NCBI GenBank assembly: GCA_016212565.1
Contig: JACRFY010000117.1
Coordinates: forward strand, 1 to 36,452
Direction of reading: 5' to 3'
Length of the DNA: 36,452 bases
Origin: Magnetospirillum sp.
GTDB lineage: Bacteria; Pseudomonadota; Alphaproteobacteria; Rhodospirillales; Magnetospirillaceae
Part shown: one piece after another, positions 9,606 to 17,514 of the stretch
Layout: every line of letters starts with the position of its first letter
How positions within the stretch are numbered: position 1 is the first letter of the stretch
Notes under the pieces: generated by a model
The model's database searches: none
Told to the model about the DNA's origin: nothing
What the model saw: only the letters and a program-made list of their open reading frames with translations
Position numbers and translations under genes: made by a program

Positions 9606-10327
9606 CCCAGCTCCCCCTCAGCCTCGGCCACCGCCCGGCGCTGGCCGACGAGGACTTCCTGGTCGCCCCCGGCAATGCCGAGGCCCATGCCTGGCTGGCG
9701 CGCTGGCCCGACTGGCCGGGACCCGGCCTGGTGCTGTTCGGCCCCCAGGGCTGCGGCAAGAGCCACCTGCTGGCCGCCTTCGCCGCCCGCCGCGGCACGG
9801 CGGTCGTATCCGCGGCGTCGCTGGACACGGCGACGGTGCCGGAGTTGCTCGGCGGCCGGATGGTGGTGGTGATCGACGACCTGAACTCGCTGCGCGACGA
9901 GGCGGCGCTGTTCCACCTCTACAATCTGGTCCGCGAGGCCGGCCGCCACCTGTTGCTGGCTTCGCGCGAGCCGCCGGCGCGCCTGCCGATCCGCCTGCCC
10001 GATCTGCGCTCGCGGCTCAACGCCCTGCCGGCGGTGGGCATCGGCGCTCCCGACGACGCGCTGCTGGCGGCGGTGATGGTGAAGTTGTTCGCCGACCGTC
10101 AGGTGGCGGTGGGCGAGGAGGTGGTGGCCTATCTGCTCGGCCGCATCGAGCGCAGCTTCGCCGCCGTCGGCGAGGCCGTCGACGCCCTCGACCGCGCCGC
10201 CCTGGCCGGCAAGCGGGCGATCACCGTGCCCTTGGCACGCACGATCACCGTGCCCTTGGCCCGTGCGGTGATGGAGGAGGGGGCTACTCGTAGGGCGGAC
10301 AGTGCCAGCCCTTCGGCGACAGGGTGA
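9602..10327 (+). CDS. hda: Hda/DnaA-like AAA+ ATPase, regulatory inactivation of DnaA
   Basis: A 241-aa protein starting at GTG 9602, overlapping the permease stop by 4 bases. It contains a Walker A (GPQGCGKSHLL), a Walker B (VVVIDDLNSL) and DnaA-type lid sequences, but lacks a DnaA DNA-binding domain. Alphaproteobacterial Hda binds the sliding clamp through an N-terminal QLPLSL-like motif, seen here as TQLPLSLGH, and stimulates ATP hydrolysis by DnaA. Near the C-terminus an 8-residue unit is duplicated (ITVPLART then ITVPLARA), and the reading frame continues 44 bases into the convergent map gene, giving an unusual tail. Confidence 0.85.
   Translation: MTQLPLSLGHRPALADEDFLVAPGNAEAHAWLARWPDWPGPGLVLFGPQGCGKSHLLAAFAARRGTAVVSAASLDTATVPELLGGRMVVVIDDLNSLRDEAALFHLYNLVREAGRHLLLASREPPARLPIRLPDLRSRLNALPAVGIGAPDDALLAAVMVKLFADRQVAVGEEVVAYLLGRIERSFAAVGEAVDALDRAALAGKRAITVPLARTITVPLARAVMEEGATRRADSASPSATG
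10218..10265 (+). repeat. In-frame 24-bp tandem duplication inside hda
   Basis: Bases 10218-10241 and 10242-10265 both read CGATCACCGTGCCCTTGGC followed by a diverged CGCA or CGTG end. The result is a repeated ITVPLAR segment near the end of the Hda protein. The unit length equals that of the repeat at the end of eipB, but the sequences are unrelated. Confidence 0.9.
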
Positions 10328-11099
10328 AGATCTCGCAGCCGGTGGCGGTTACGCCGATCGAGTGCTCGAACTGCGCCGACAGGGACTTGTCCTTGGTCAC
10401 CGCCGTCCAGCCGTCGGCGAGGATCTTGGTGTCGGGACGGCCGGCATTGATCATCGGCTCGATGGTGAAGAACATTCCTTCCTTGAGCTCCACGCCGCGG
10501 CCGGGCAGGCCGTAATGCATGACATTGGGCGGCTCGTGGAACACCCGGCCGAGGCCGTGGCCGCAGAAGTCGCGCACCACCGAGAAGCGATGCCGCTCGA
10601 CCAGGGTCTGGATGGCATGGCCGATATCGCCCAGGGTGGCGCCGGGACGGACCAGCTCGATGGCGCGCATCAGCGCTTCGTAGGTCACTTCGACCAGCTT
10701 GCGCGCCTTGATGCCCACCTTGCCGACATAGTACATGCGGCTGGAATCGCCATGCCAGCCGTCGACGATCGGGGTGACGTCGATGTTGACGACGTCGCCG
10801 TCCTCCAGCCGTTTGTCGCTGGGGATGCCGTGGCAGACGACGTGGTTGACCGAGGTGCAGATCGAGCGCGGGAAGCCGCGGTAGTTCAGCGGCGCGCTGA
10901 CGGCACCGCGGGCGGCGACGAACTCGGCGCACAGGCTGTCGATCTCGGCGGTGGTGACGCCGGGTTGGACGAAGGGCGTGATGTAGTCCAAGGTCTCGGC
11001 GGCCAGCCGGCCGGCCTTGCGCATGCCCTCGAAATCCGCCGCGTCATGCACGGCGATGCGGCCGGCTTCCCTGTCTTCGCGTTCCATCCCGTCCTTCAT
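10284..11099 (-). CDS. map: Type I methionine aminopeptidase
   Basis: A 271-aa cytoplasmic metalloenzyme that removes the initiator Met from nascent proteins. Metal and active-site segments are present in order: NHVVCHGIP, VNIDVTPIVDGWHGDSSRM, GHGLGRVFHEPPN, FTIEPMINAG and FEHSIGVT. The ATG at 11099 overlaps the sfsA stop as ATGA, indicating translational coupling, although the ATG at 11087 has a better AAGGA spacing. The 3' end overlaps the hda 3' end by 44 bases in convergent orientation. Confidence 0.95.
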   Translation of the reverse strand: MKDGMEREDREAGRIAVHDAADFEGMRKAGRLAAETLDYITPFVQPGVTTAEIDSLCAEFVAARGAVSAPLNYRGFPRSICTSVNHVVCHGIPSDKRLEDGDVVNIDVTPIVDGWHGDSSRMYYVGKVGIKARKLVEVTYEALMRAIELVRPGATLGDIGHAIQTLVERHRFSVVRDFCGHGLGRVFHEPPNVMHYGLPGRGVELKEGMFFTIEPMINAGRPDTKILADGWTAVTKDKSLSAQFEHSIGVTATGCEIFTLSPKGWHCPPYE

Positions 11100-11794
11100 C
11101 CGGCAAAATCCAGTCTTGAGCCGATGGAAATTCCCTCCAGGCCCATTCGGCAGGTATAGCAGATCGCCTCGACGCCGTCGCCTGTGGCCTGCACCAGTGC
11201 CGCGGCATAGGCCGGGTCGATGTCGGCGGCGATGCGAAAGGCACCGCAATCCTCACGTTGCACCAGATAGAGCATCACCGCCCGCGCCCCCTGGCGGACC
11301 ATGGCCGACAGTTCGGCCAGATGCTTGGCGCCGCGGGCGGTGACGGCATCGGGAAATTCGGCTCGGTTACCGCGTTTGAGGTGGACGTTCTTGATTTCGA
11401 CATAGCATGTAGGGCGGTCGGCCGCCTCCAGCAACAGGTCGATGCGCGAGTTGTGGCCATAGCGCACCTCGCGGCGGATGGCGGCATAGCCGGCCAGCTC
11501 TGGAATCTCGCCCGCGGCGATGGCGGCGGCGGCGATGGCATTGGGATGGGCGGTGTTGACCCCGACCAGGGCCCCGTCGACGCGCACCAGCTCCCAGCTC
11601 CAGCGCAGCTTGCGGGTCGGCGCGGCGGCCGGCGACAGCCACACTTCCATGCCGGGATCGGCGGTTCCCAGCATGGCCCCCGTATTGGCGACATGCGCGG
11701 TCACCTCTTCGCCCGAGTCGAGGCGGACATCGGCGAAGAAGCGCTTGTAGCGACGGATCAGGGTGGCGCGCACCAGCGGCGAGGGGAAGAGCAT
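11096..11794 (-). CDS. sfsA: SfsA family DNA/RNA nuclease-like protein
   Basis: A 232-aa protein of the SfsA family, named for sugar fermentation stimulation in E. coli and later linked to nucleic-acid binding with a nuclease-like fold. Diagnostic segments are FADVRLDSGEEVTAHVANTG, RYGHNSRIDLLLE, YVEIKNVHL and FPDAVTARGAKHLAEL, which hold the Asp/Glu/Lys of a nuclease-type core. I use the ATG at 11794 because the family begins just before LVRATLIRRYKRFFADV; the longer track start adds an atypical leader. It forms an operon with map. Confidence 0.88.
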   Translation of the reverse strand: MLFPSPLVRATLIRRYKRFFADVRLDSGEEVTAHVANTGAMLGTADPGMEVWLSPAAAPTRKLRWSWELVRVDGALVGVNTAHPNAIAAAAIAAGEIPELAGYAAIRREVRYGHNSRIDLLLEAADRPTCYVEIKNVHLKRGNRAEFPDAVTARGAKHLAELSAMVRQGARAVMLYLVQREDCGAFRIAADIDPAYAAALVQATGDGVEAICYTCRMGLEGISIGSRLDFAG

Positions 11795-11871
11795 CGGCGA
11801 TGGGAGCACAAAGGGCGGGGAAGGGCAACCGCCCCCTTGCCCGCGCGCCGCCATGGGGCTATCGATCCTCC

Positions 11872-13065
11872 ATGAGCATGCCTTCTCCCCTTGACGCCGC
11901 GGTGATCGGCGGCGGACCGGCCGGGCTGATGGCCGCCGAGGCGCTGGCCGCTGCCGGCATTGCCGTCGACCTGTTCGATGCCATGCCCTCGGTGGGGCGC
12001 AAGCTGCTGCTGGCCGGCAAGGGCGGACTCAACCTCACCCATTCCGAGTCGTTCGACGCCTTCCTCGCCCGCTATCGCGACGCCGCGGGCGTGCTGGAGC
12101 CCAGCCTGCGTGCCTTCGGTCCGCAACAGGTGCGGTCCTGGGCGCAGGGGTTGGGCGTCGACACCTTCGTCGGCAGTTCGGGGCGGGTGTTTCCGACCGA
12201 TTTCAAGGCGGCCCCGCTGCTGCGCGCCTGGTTGCGGCGGCTGAAGGCGGCCGGGGTGCGCCTGCATGCCCGCCACCGCTGGCAGGGATGGGACGAGTCC
12301 GGCCGTCTGGTCTTCGCCGCCCCGGCCGGACCGCTCGCCGTCGCCGCCCGGCGCACCGTGCTGGCCCTCGGCGGAGCCAGTTGGCCGCAATTGGGCTCGG
12401 ACGGACGATGGATGGGGATCCTCGCCGCCGCCGGCATCGCCACCGCGCCGCTGCGCCCGGCCAATTGCGGCTTCGATGCCGGCTGGAGCGAGGGCTTTGC
12501 CGCCCGGTTCGCCGGCTGTCCGGTCAAGCCGGTGGCCGTGTCCTTCGCCGGGCAGACGGTGCGGGGCGAACTGATGCCGACCGCAACCGGCGTCGAGGGC
12601 GGCGCGGTCTACGCCCTGTCGGCGGCGTTGCGCGACGCCATCGCTGCCGACGGCGCGGCGGTGCTGCGCGTCGACCTCAAGCCGGACTGGACCCTCGACC
12701 GGGTGGCGCAGGCGCTGGCGGCACCGCGGGGCAGCCGCTCGCTGTCGACCCATCTCGCCCGCACCCTGCGGCTGGAGGGAGCGGCGGCGGCGCTGCTGCG
12801 CGAGGGGAAGGTCGGCGTCGATGCCGCCGCGGTCAAGGCCTTGCCGCTGCGTCTGACCGCCCCGCGGCCGCTGGCCGAGGCCATCAGCACCGCCGGCGGG
12901 ATCCGCTTCGCGGCGGTGGATGACGGACTGATGCTGGCAACCAAGCCGGGGGTTTTCGTCTGCGGGGAAATGCTCGACTGGGAGGCGCCTACCGGCGGTT
13001 ATCTGCTCAACGCCTGTCTGGCCTCCGGCCTCTCCGCCGTGGCGGAGGAGGCGCGGTGGCGGTGA
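11872..13065 (+). CDS. FAD-dependent oxidoreductase, HI0933/TIGR03862-like flavoprotein
   Basis: A 397-aa flavoprotein starting MSMPSPLDAAVIGGGPAGLM at the ATG at 11872. The dinucleotide-binding motif GGGPAGLMAAEALAAAG is at the N-terminus; GRKLLLAGKGGLNLTHSE and the C-terminal VFVCGEMLDWEAPTGGYLL are hallmarks of the HI0933-like family. The biochemical role of this family is not settled. It is divergent from sfsA (77-bp gap). Confidence 0.85.
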   Translation: MSMPSPLDAAVIGGGPAGLMAAEALAAAGIAVDLFDAMPSVGRKLLLAGKGGLNLTHSESFDAFLARYRDAAGVLEPSLRAFGPQQVRSWAQGLGVDTFVGSSGRVFPTDFKAAPLLRAWLRRLKAAGVRLHARHRWQGWDESGRLVFAAPAGPLAVAARRTVLALGGASWPQLGSDGRWMGILAAAGIATAPLRPANCGFDAGWSEGFAARFAGCPVKPVAVSFAGQTVRGELMPTATGVEGGAVYALSAALRDAIAADGAAVLRVDLKPDWTLDRVAQALAAPRGSRSLSTHLARTLRLEGAAAALLREGKVGVDAAAVKALPLRLTAPRPLAEAISTAGGIRFAAVDDGLMLATKPGVFVCGEMLDWEAPTGGYLLNACLASGLSAVAEEARWR

Positions 13066-13129
13066 CGACGCGCCTTGCGGCAAACCCGCATCGGGGTAAT
13101 ATTCATTTTGTAGCGATCGGGGGAACGCC

Positions 13130-13759
13130 GTGGGGCTTCGTATTGTAATTGCCGAGGACCAGCAATTGGTCCGACAGGGCTTGGCGGCGCTGCTCAACTC
13201 CGACGACATCGCCATCGTCGGCGAGGCCGAGGATGGCGAGCGGGCGGTGGCGATGACCGTCGAGCTGCGGCCGGACATCGTGCTGATGGACCTGTCGATG
13301 CCGGTTTTCGACGGCGTCGAGGCGACGCGGCGCATCAAGCGGCGGGCGCCGGGGGTGCGGGTGCTGATTCTGACCATCGCCAACGACGAGCGGCGGGTCG
13401 CCGAGGCCCTGGCCGCCGGTGCCGACGGCTATGCGCTGAAGAAATCCGGCCATATCGACCTGATGGCGGCCATCTCGGCGGTGCGGGCCGGCCGGCCCTA
13501 TCTCGGGCCGGGCATCGACGCCACGGTGGTCCAGGAATTCCTCGACGGCGGCGAGGGGGTCGGCAACATGCTGACCGCCCGCGAGACCGAGGTGCTGCGC
13601 CTGATCGCCCATGGGCTGAAGAACCGCGAGATCGCCGATTCGCTGACCATCGCCATCAAGACGGTCGAGACCCACCGCACCAAGATCATGCAGAAGCTCG
13701 ACCTGCACAATTCCGCGGAACTCACCGCCTATGCGCTGCGCCGGGGGTTGATCGAGTAG
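13130..13759 (+). CDS. NarL/LuxR-type response regulator (orphan)
   Basis: A 209-aa two-component response regulator. The receiver domain has the acidic pocket IVIAEDQQ, the phospho-acceptor Asp54 in IVLMDLSMP, a Thr in LILTIAND and the Lys in ALKKSG. The C-terminal LuxR helix-turn-helix runs TARETEVLRLIAHGLKNREI to TVETHRTKIMQKL. The start is GTG at 13130, close to the consensus N-terminus. No histidine kinase gene lies in the window. It is convergent with the unknown paralog pair (5-base gap), so no shared operon is implied. Confidence 0.9.
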   Translation: MGLRIVIAEDQQLVRQGLAALLNSDDIAIVGEAEDGERAVAMTVELRPDIVLMDLSMPVFDGVEATRRIKRRAPGVRVLILTIANDERRVAEALAAGADGYALKKSGHIDLMAAISAVRAGRPYLGPGIDATVVQEFLDGGEGVGNMLTARETEVLRLIAHGLKNREIADSLTIAIKTVETHRTKIMQKLDLHNSAELTAYALRRGLIE

Positions 13760-13764
13760 TCGGG

Positions 13765-14946
13765 CTACCGGCTCTTGTCGACCAGGAAGCTTTCGCGCAC
13801 GAATCCCGCGATATCGGCCAGCGGCGTGGTCTGGGCGATCTTCTTCAGCCGCGCCCGCTGGACCAGCTTGGCCAGATAGTCGGGGCGGCCGGGCAGGCCG
13901 AAGGCGCGCAGGAAGGCCGCCTGGCCGAGGATGTCGTGGGCGGTGACCAGCAGCACCGCCAGTTGCGCCTTGGTCAGCCCCAATTCGCCGACCAGCATCT
14001 TGGCGGTCATGGCGCCAACCCCGGTCAGGACTTCGGTAATCTTGACCGTGGCGCCGGGGTCGAGCAGGGCCCCGCGCACGCTGGGATCGATCAGCTCCAT
14101 GCCGAAGGCGGCGGCCTTGAGCAGCCGGCCGTCGGCGGTGAGGATCTCGTCGAGGCGGGCGCGTTCGTCCCGGGCGGTCGACCCGCTCGCCGGGAAGCGG
14201 GCGGGCGGCAGGGCGGGCAGGGAAAAATTGCCGGGCCCGGTCAGGGCTTGCGGCAGCTTCGGCTTCTGCGCCGGGGCGGGCGGCCACAGCGGCGTCGGTT
14301 CCGGCGCCTCGGTCGGCGGCGGCGGATGGGCGGGGTCGAGCTTGAGGCGGTGGATGTCGGCGGCCAACCGGTAGTCGAGCAGCCGGACGCCCAGGCGCTG
14401 CACCAGGCGGGGCGACAGGGTGGCATACTCGGCCACCAGCGGCACCTGCCAGTCGTGCAGAAGGAGGGCCTTGAAGGCATCGTAGAGGATCTCGCCGCGG
14501 CTGCGCTGCGCCCGCGGGGCGTCGGACAAGGCCAGCAGGGCCAACAGGCGGTCGAGCAGGGTGGTCTTGCCCTTGCGATGGCGCAGGCGTAACGGACGGC
14601 TGCTGTCGTCGAGGCGACGGCGGAAGTGGCGCTTGGCGGCGGTGCGCACGATCATCGCCACCACTTCGTCGAGGCTGCGCCCGCATTCGAGCAGGGCATC
14701 GGCGGTCTCGACCGGAACCCGGTGACGGTCGATCAGCAGGTCGCGGAAGCCGTCGGGATTGGCGCGGAAGGCGGCGAAGCACCGCTCAAGCAGGCCGAGA
14801 TCGTCGAGAATGGCTTCCAGCGCGGCGCGGCGCGGCAAGGCGGCGACGTCGGGGACGATGTCCGCCAGGGCGTCGACCACCGGGCCCTGCAATGTGGCGT
14901 TGATCCGGCGAACCAGGGCGGCTTGCTCGGCGGGGCGAGGCGGCAT
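13765..14946 (-). CDS. Unknown protein, second of two tandem paralogs (A)
   Basis: A 393-aa soluble protein. The start at ATG 14946 has GGAG 8 bases upstream and lines up with the start of its paralog; an ATG at 15003 overlapping the paralog stop (ATGA) is an alternative. The N-terminal domain (RRINATLQGPVVDALADIVP, AMIVRTAAKRHFRRRL) and the C-terminal domain (RARLDEILTADGRLLKAAAF, LGLTKAQLAVLLVTAHDILG) each align by eye with the upstream gene. They are separated by a Pro-rich linker. I recognise no named family, signal peptide or catalytic motif. Confidence 0.7.
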   Translation of the reverse strand: MPPRPAEQAALVRRINATLQGPVVDALADIVPDVAALPRRAALEAILDDLGLLERCFAAFRANPDGFRDLLIDRHRVPVETADALLECGRSLDEVVAMIVRTAAKRHFRRRLDDSSRPLRLRHRKGKTTLLDRLLALLALSDAPRAQRSRGEILYDAFKALLLHDWQVPLVAEYATLSPRLVQRLGVRLLDYRLAADIHRLKLDPAHPPPPTEAPEPTPLWPPAPAQKPKLPQALTGPGNFSLPALPPARFPASGSTARDERARLDEILTADGRLLKAAAFGMELIDPSVRGALLDPGATVKITEVLTGVGAMTAKMLVGELGLTKAQLAVLLVTAHDILGQAAFLRAFGLPGRPDYLAKLVQRARLKKIAQTTPLADIAGFVRESFLVDKSR

Positions 14947-14999
14947 CGTCGACTCCGGCGGTTGCCGCCATGATGGCACGGCGACGGCGGTTCGGTCGA

Positions 15000-16121
15000 T
15001 CATCCGCTTCCATTTCCGGCGCCGCCTTTGGCCCGTGCGAACAGGCGGCGGACGAAGGCGGCGCAATCGGGCAGTTCCGAGGCCTGGCTGATGCCGCATT
15101 CGCGCGCCTTGTCGATCATGCGCATCACCAGATCGGCCTCGCCGGGCTGGCCGAACAGGCGGCCGTAGACCACATCGCCGACGCAGCCGTTGGCGGTCAG
15201 CAGGATCACCGCCAACTGATCGGTGCGCAGGCCCAACTCGGCCACCAACAGCTTGACCGGGAAGCCGCCGGTGGCGCGCAGGATCTCGATCGCCCGCAGC
15301 ATCTGGCCGGGGTCGGCCATGGTGGCCCGCACGTCGGGGCGCAACAGGGTGGCGGTGAAGGATTCGCTGCGCAGCCGCTTGCCGTCGCCGGACAGAATGT
15401 CGCCGAGACGGGCGCGCTCGTCGGCGCGGCCGCTGGTGGTGGGCGGGACCGGGGTCATCGTCGGCCCCTTGGCCGGGCCGTCCTGACCGCCGGAGACCGG
15501 TGTCGCCATGCCGGCGGCCTCGTCGGCCTCGGAGAGAATGCGGCGCAGCCGCTCGGGCTCGCGAATGTCGAGCAGCCGCGGCCCCAGCGCCCGCACCAGA
15601 CCGGGGGTCATGTCGCAATAGGTCGGCACCAGCGGCACCTGCCACTCGTGCAGCAGGTAGTCCTTGATGGCGTCGTAAAGCTCGTCTGCGGCGGTGCGCA
15701 TCTTGGGCTTGGCGGCGGCAGTGGGGGGGGAGACCTGATGCAGGCGCGGGGCCAACGGCTTGACCGCGGTCTCGGGGGACAGGCGGCGGCGGAAATAACG
15801 CTTGGCGCAGGTCCGCACCACCATGGCGATCACCTGCTGCAAGGTCCGCCCGCAGGACAGCGCGGCGGTATCGTCGGCGACCGGGCGGTGGCGCTGGTCG
15901 ACGACGATGAAGCGGAAATTCTCCCGCTCGCGCCGGAAGGTCTGGAAGCAGCGCGACAGCAGGTCGAGGTCGTCGAGGGTGCGCTCGTAGGCTTCCTGGC
16001 GCGGCATGGCGCGAATTTCGGGCACGAGCTGGGCGAGGACGTCGATCACCGGACCCTGGAGGGTGTCGTTGACCCGTCGGATGGCCGTGGCGGCATCGAT
16101 GTCGGCGGTTGCGGTTGCCAT
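15000..16121 (-). CDS. Unknown protein, first of two tandem paralogs (B)
   Basis: A 373-aa protein starting at the ATG at 16121 (MATATADID), with a GGAGGA purine run upstream. Shared blocks with paralog A include RRVNDTLQGPVIDVLAQLVP, LDDLDLLSRCFQTFR, VRTCAKRYFRRRLS, HEWQVPLVPTYCDMTPGLV, DERARLGDILSGDGKRLRSE and LGLRTDQLAVILLTANGCVG. Conserved positions include a Cys in the DLLxRCF block and the HxWQVPLV block. The Pro/Gly-rich linker differs from A. No membrane segment or export signal is seen. The upstream gap is AT-rich relative to the window, so the pair probably has its own promoter there. Confidence 0.72.
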   Translation of the reverse strand: MATATADIDAATAIRRVNDTLQGPVIDVLAQLVPEIRAMPRQEAYERTLDDLDLLSRCFQTFRRERENFRFIVVDQRHRPVADDTAALSCGRTLQQVIAMVVRTCAKRYFRRRLSPETAVKPLAPRLHQVSPPTAAAKPKMRTAADELYDAIKDYLLHEWQVPLVPTYCDMTPGLVRALGPRLLDIREPERLRRILSEADEAAGMATPVSGGQDGPAKGPTMTPVPPTTSGRADERARLGDILSGDGKRLRSESFTATLLRPDVRATMADPGQMLRAIEILRATGGFPVKLLVAELGLRTDQLAVILLTANGCVGDVVYGRLFGQPGEADLVMRMIDKARECGISQASELPDCAAFVRRLFARAKGGAGNGSG

Positions 16122-16419
16122 CTCTTCATCCTCCGTCCCCGGAACGGAAATAGATAAAATTTTATTCAAATAAGTAATAATCGGCACATTCGAAGCGTGC
16201 TTATACTATTTTCCGGTTTGTCGCCCGTGTCAAGTATGGCGTCGTATTAGTGGTGTTGGCAGTAGAGCGCTTAACATTTGGTTAAAATGCATGGCATCTA
16301 TAGTGTTGTGCACAGCCGGCCGGCGGTTGTGAGCGTTTTCGGCCCCGGGGTTGCTGTCACTTGCCCGTTTCGTCGTCCTCGTGGCACTGCTGACGGCGCA
16401 GATGGCCGAGGAGGATGCC
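16122..16419. other. AT-rich divergent intergenic region with TTAAC-N5-GTTAA palindrome
   Basis: This 298-bp gap separates the paralog pair (minus) from the RlpA-like gene (plus) and is much richer in A/T than its surroundings. TTAACATTTGGTTAA at 16271-16285 is a 5-5-5 inverted repeat. TATAGT at 16299 could be a -10 element for the plus strand. On the minus strand, the run around 16155-16175 (TAAAATTTTAT) could hold a -10. No gene or RNA was recognised here. Confidence 0.4.
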
Positions 16420-16968
16420 GTGGATCGCCGGTTGCGCATGGGTGTAATGATGCTGGCGCTGGCCTTGGGGGCCTGTTCGACCGCGTCCGAGACGGTGCGA
16501 TTGCCGCCGCCGCCGCCGCTGTCCCCGCCGCCGAAGGTGAACTGCGAGCGACCCAAGGCGGCGGTCGGGCGCTACAAGGTCGGCGAGCCGTACAAGGTCG
16601 CCGGAATCGTCTATCGGCCGGTCGAATCCTGGGACTACGACGCCCGCGGCCGGGCGTCGTGGTACGGCGCCGGCTTTCATGGCAAGCAGACCGCCAATGG
16701 CGAGGTGTTCGATCAGGACGCCCTCACCGCCGCCCATCAAACGTTGCCGCTGCCCTCGGTGGTGCGGGTCACCAACCTGGAGAACGGACGTTCCCTGGTG
16801 CTGCGGGTCAACGACCGCGGGCCGTTCGTCGCCGGGCGGATCCTCGACGTTTCGCGCAAGGCGGCGCGACTGCTGAAATTCCACGACAAGGGGGTGACCC
16901 AGGTGCGGGTTCAGGTGCTGGAAAAGGAAAGCCGCGCCGCCGCGGCCGAGGCGGGGTGGAAGGGCTGA
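16420..16968 (+). CDS. rlpA: RlpA-like septal/envelope lipoprotein (DPBB domain)
   Basis: A 182-aa lipoprotein. I start at GTG 16420 because AGGAGG lies 6 bases upstream. The result is a short basic n-region, a hydrophobic stretch and the lipobox LGAC (Cys19). The mature region has a Pro-rich linker, then a double-psi beta-barrel: ASWYGAGFHGKQTANGEVFD, LPLPSVVRVTNLENGRSLVL and VNDRGPFVAGRILDVSRKAA. Family members cleave glycan strands without stem peptides or bind them at septa. No C-terminal SPOR domain is present, so it may lack septal targeting. Confidence 0.88.
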   Translation: MDRRLRMGVMMLALALGACSTASETVRLPPPPPLSPPPKVNCERPKAAVGRYKVGEPYKVAGIVYRPVESWDYDARGRASWYGAGFHGKQTANGEVFDQDALTAAHQTLPLPSVVRVTNLENGRSLVLRVNDRGPFVAGRILDVSRKAARLLKFHDKGVTQVRVQVLEKESRAAAAEAGWKG

Positions 16969-17065
16969 CCTGTTGCACAGTGTTACACTTCGGCCGGCGT
17001 CCCGACATCACCCGGTTACAGCAGGGTGGTCAAATAGCCTCATCGAACAACGCGAGGAGGATGCC

Positions 17066-17365
17066 ATGAAGACCCTGATGAAGACCGTTGCCGCCCTGGC
17101 GGGCGTCCTCGTCGTCTCCGGCTGTGCCGCCACGGCACAGGAACCGACGCCGCCGCAGGCCTATGGCCCCGGCTGGCGCCACCAGCAGATGATGGCGGCG
17201 TGGCAGGACGGCAAGGCACCGCCGGCTCCGATGATGATGATGCGCGGTCGCGGCCCGGGGATGATGGCGGTCGGCCCCGACGGCAAGATCGACCTCACCA
17301 AGCTGCCGCCGGGGTGCCCCTATGCCCAAGCGCAGCAGCCCGGGCCGGCGCAGCCGGCCAAGTGA
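17066..17365 (+). CDS. Small predicted lipoprotein, Met/Pro-rich
   Basis: A 99-aa product with ATG 17066 and GAGGAGG 5 bases upstream. The leader MKTLMKTVAALAGVLVVSGC ends in a lipobox, so it is probably lipid-anchored. The mature part is rich in Met, Pro and Gly (PAPMMMMRGRGPGMM) and ends with a PPGCPYAQAQQPGP tail. Met-rich patches can bind copper, but no such claim can be verified here. It lies 97 bases after the RlpA-like gene and is followed by a terminator. Confidence 0.65.
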   Translation: MKTLMKTVAALAGVLVVSGCAATAQEPTPPQAYGPGWRHQQMMAAWQDGKAPPAPMMMMRGRGPGMMAVGPDGKIDLTKLPPGCPYAQAQQPGPAQPAK

Positions 17366-17375
17366 CCGCTTCGCC

Positions 17376-17423
17376 GCGGCCGGGGGAGGGGACGCCGTTC
17401 GTCTCCCCCGGCCGCATTTCTTT
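17376..17423 (+). terminator. Rho-independent terminator after the small lipoprotein gene
   Basis: GCGGCCGGGGGAG at 17376-17388 pairs perfectly with CTCCCCCGGCCGC at 17403-17415 (13 bp). It is followed by ATTTCTTT. It lies 10 bases after the lipoprotein stop and isolates that transcription unit from the downstream ABC transporter genes. Confidence 0.8.
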
Positions 17424-17514
17424 GGTCGGGGGAAGCTCCGGGACGCGGCGCCCGGTTCCCTTGCCTTCGCCGACGCGCTAGGATCGCCGGGCACCATTAT
17501 CGCCGGGGCCGTCC

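Noticed and set aside
16271-16285. TTAACATTTGGTTAA as an FNR box for the RlpA-like gene
   Set aside because: The half-sites resemble the nirS boxes but the spacer is 5 rather than 4 and the gene has no link to denitrification, so I list it only as a palindrome.
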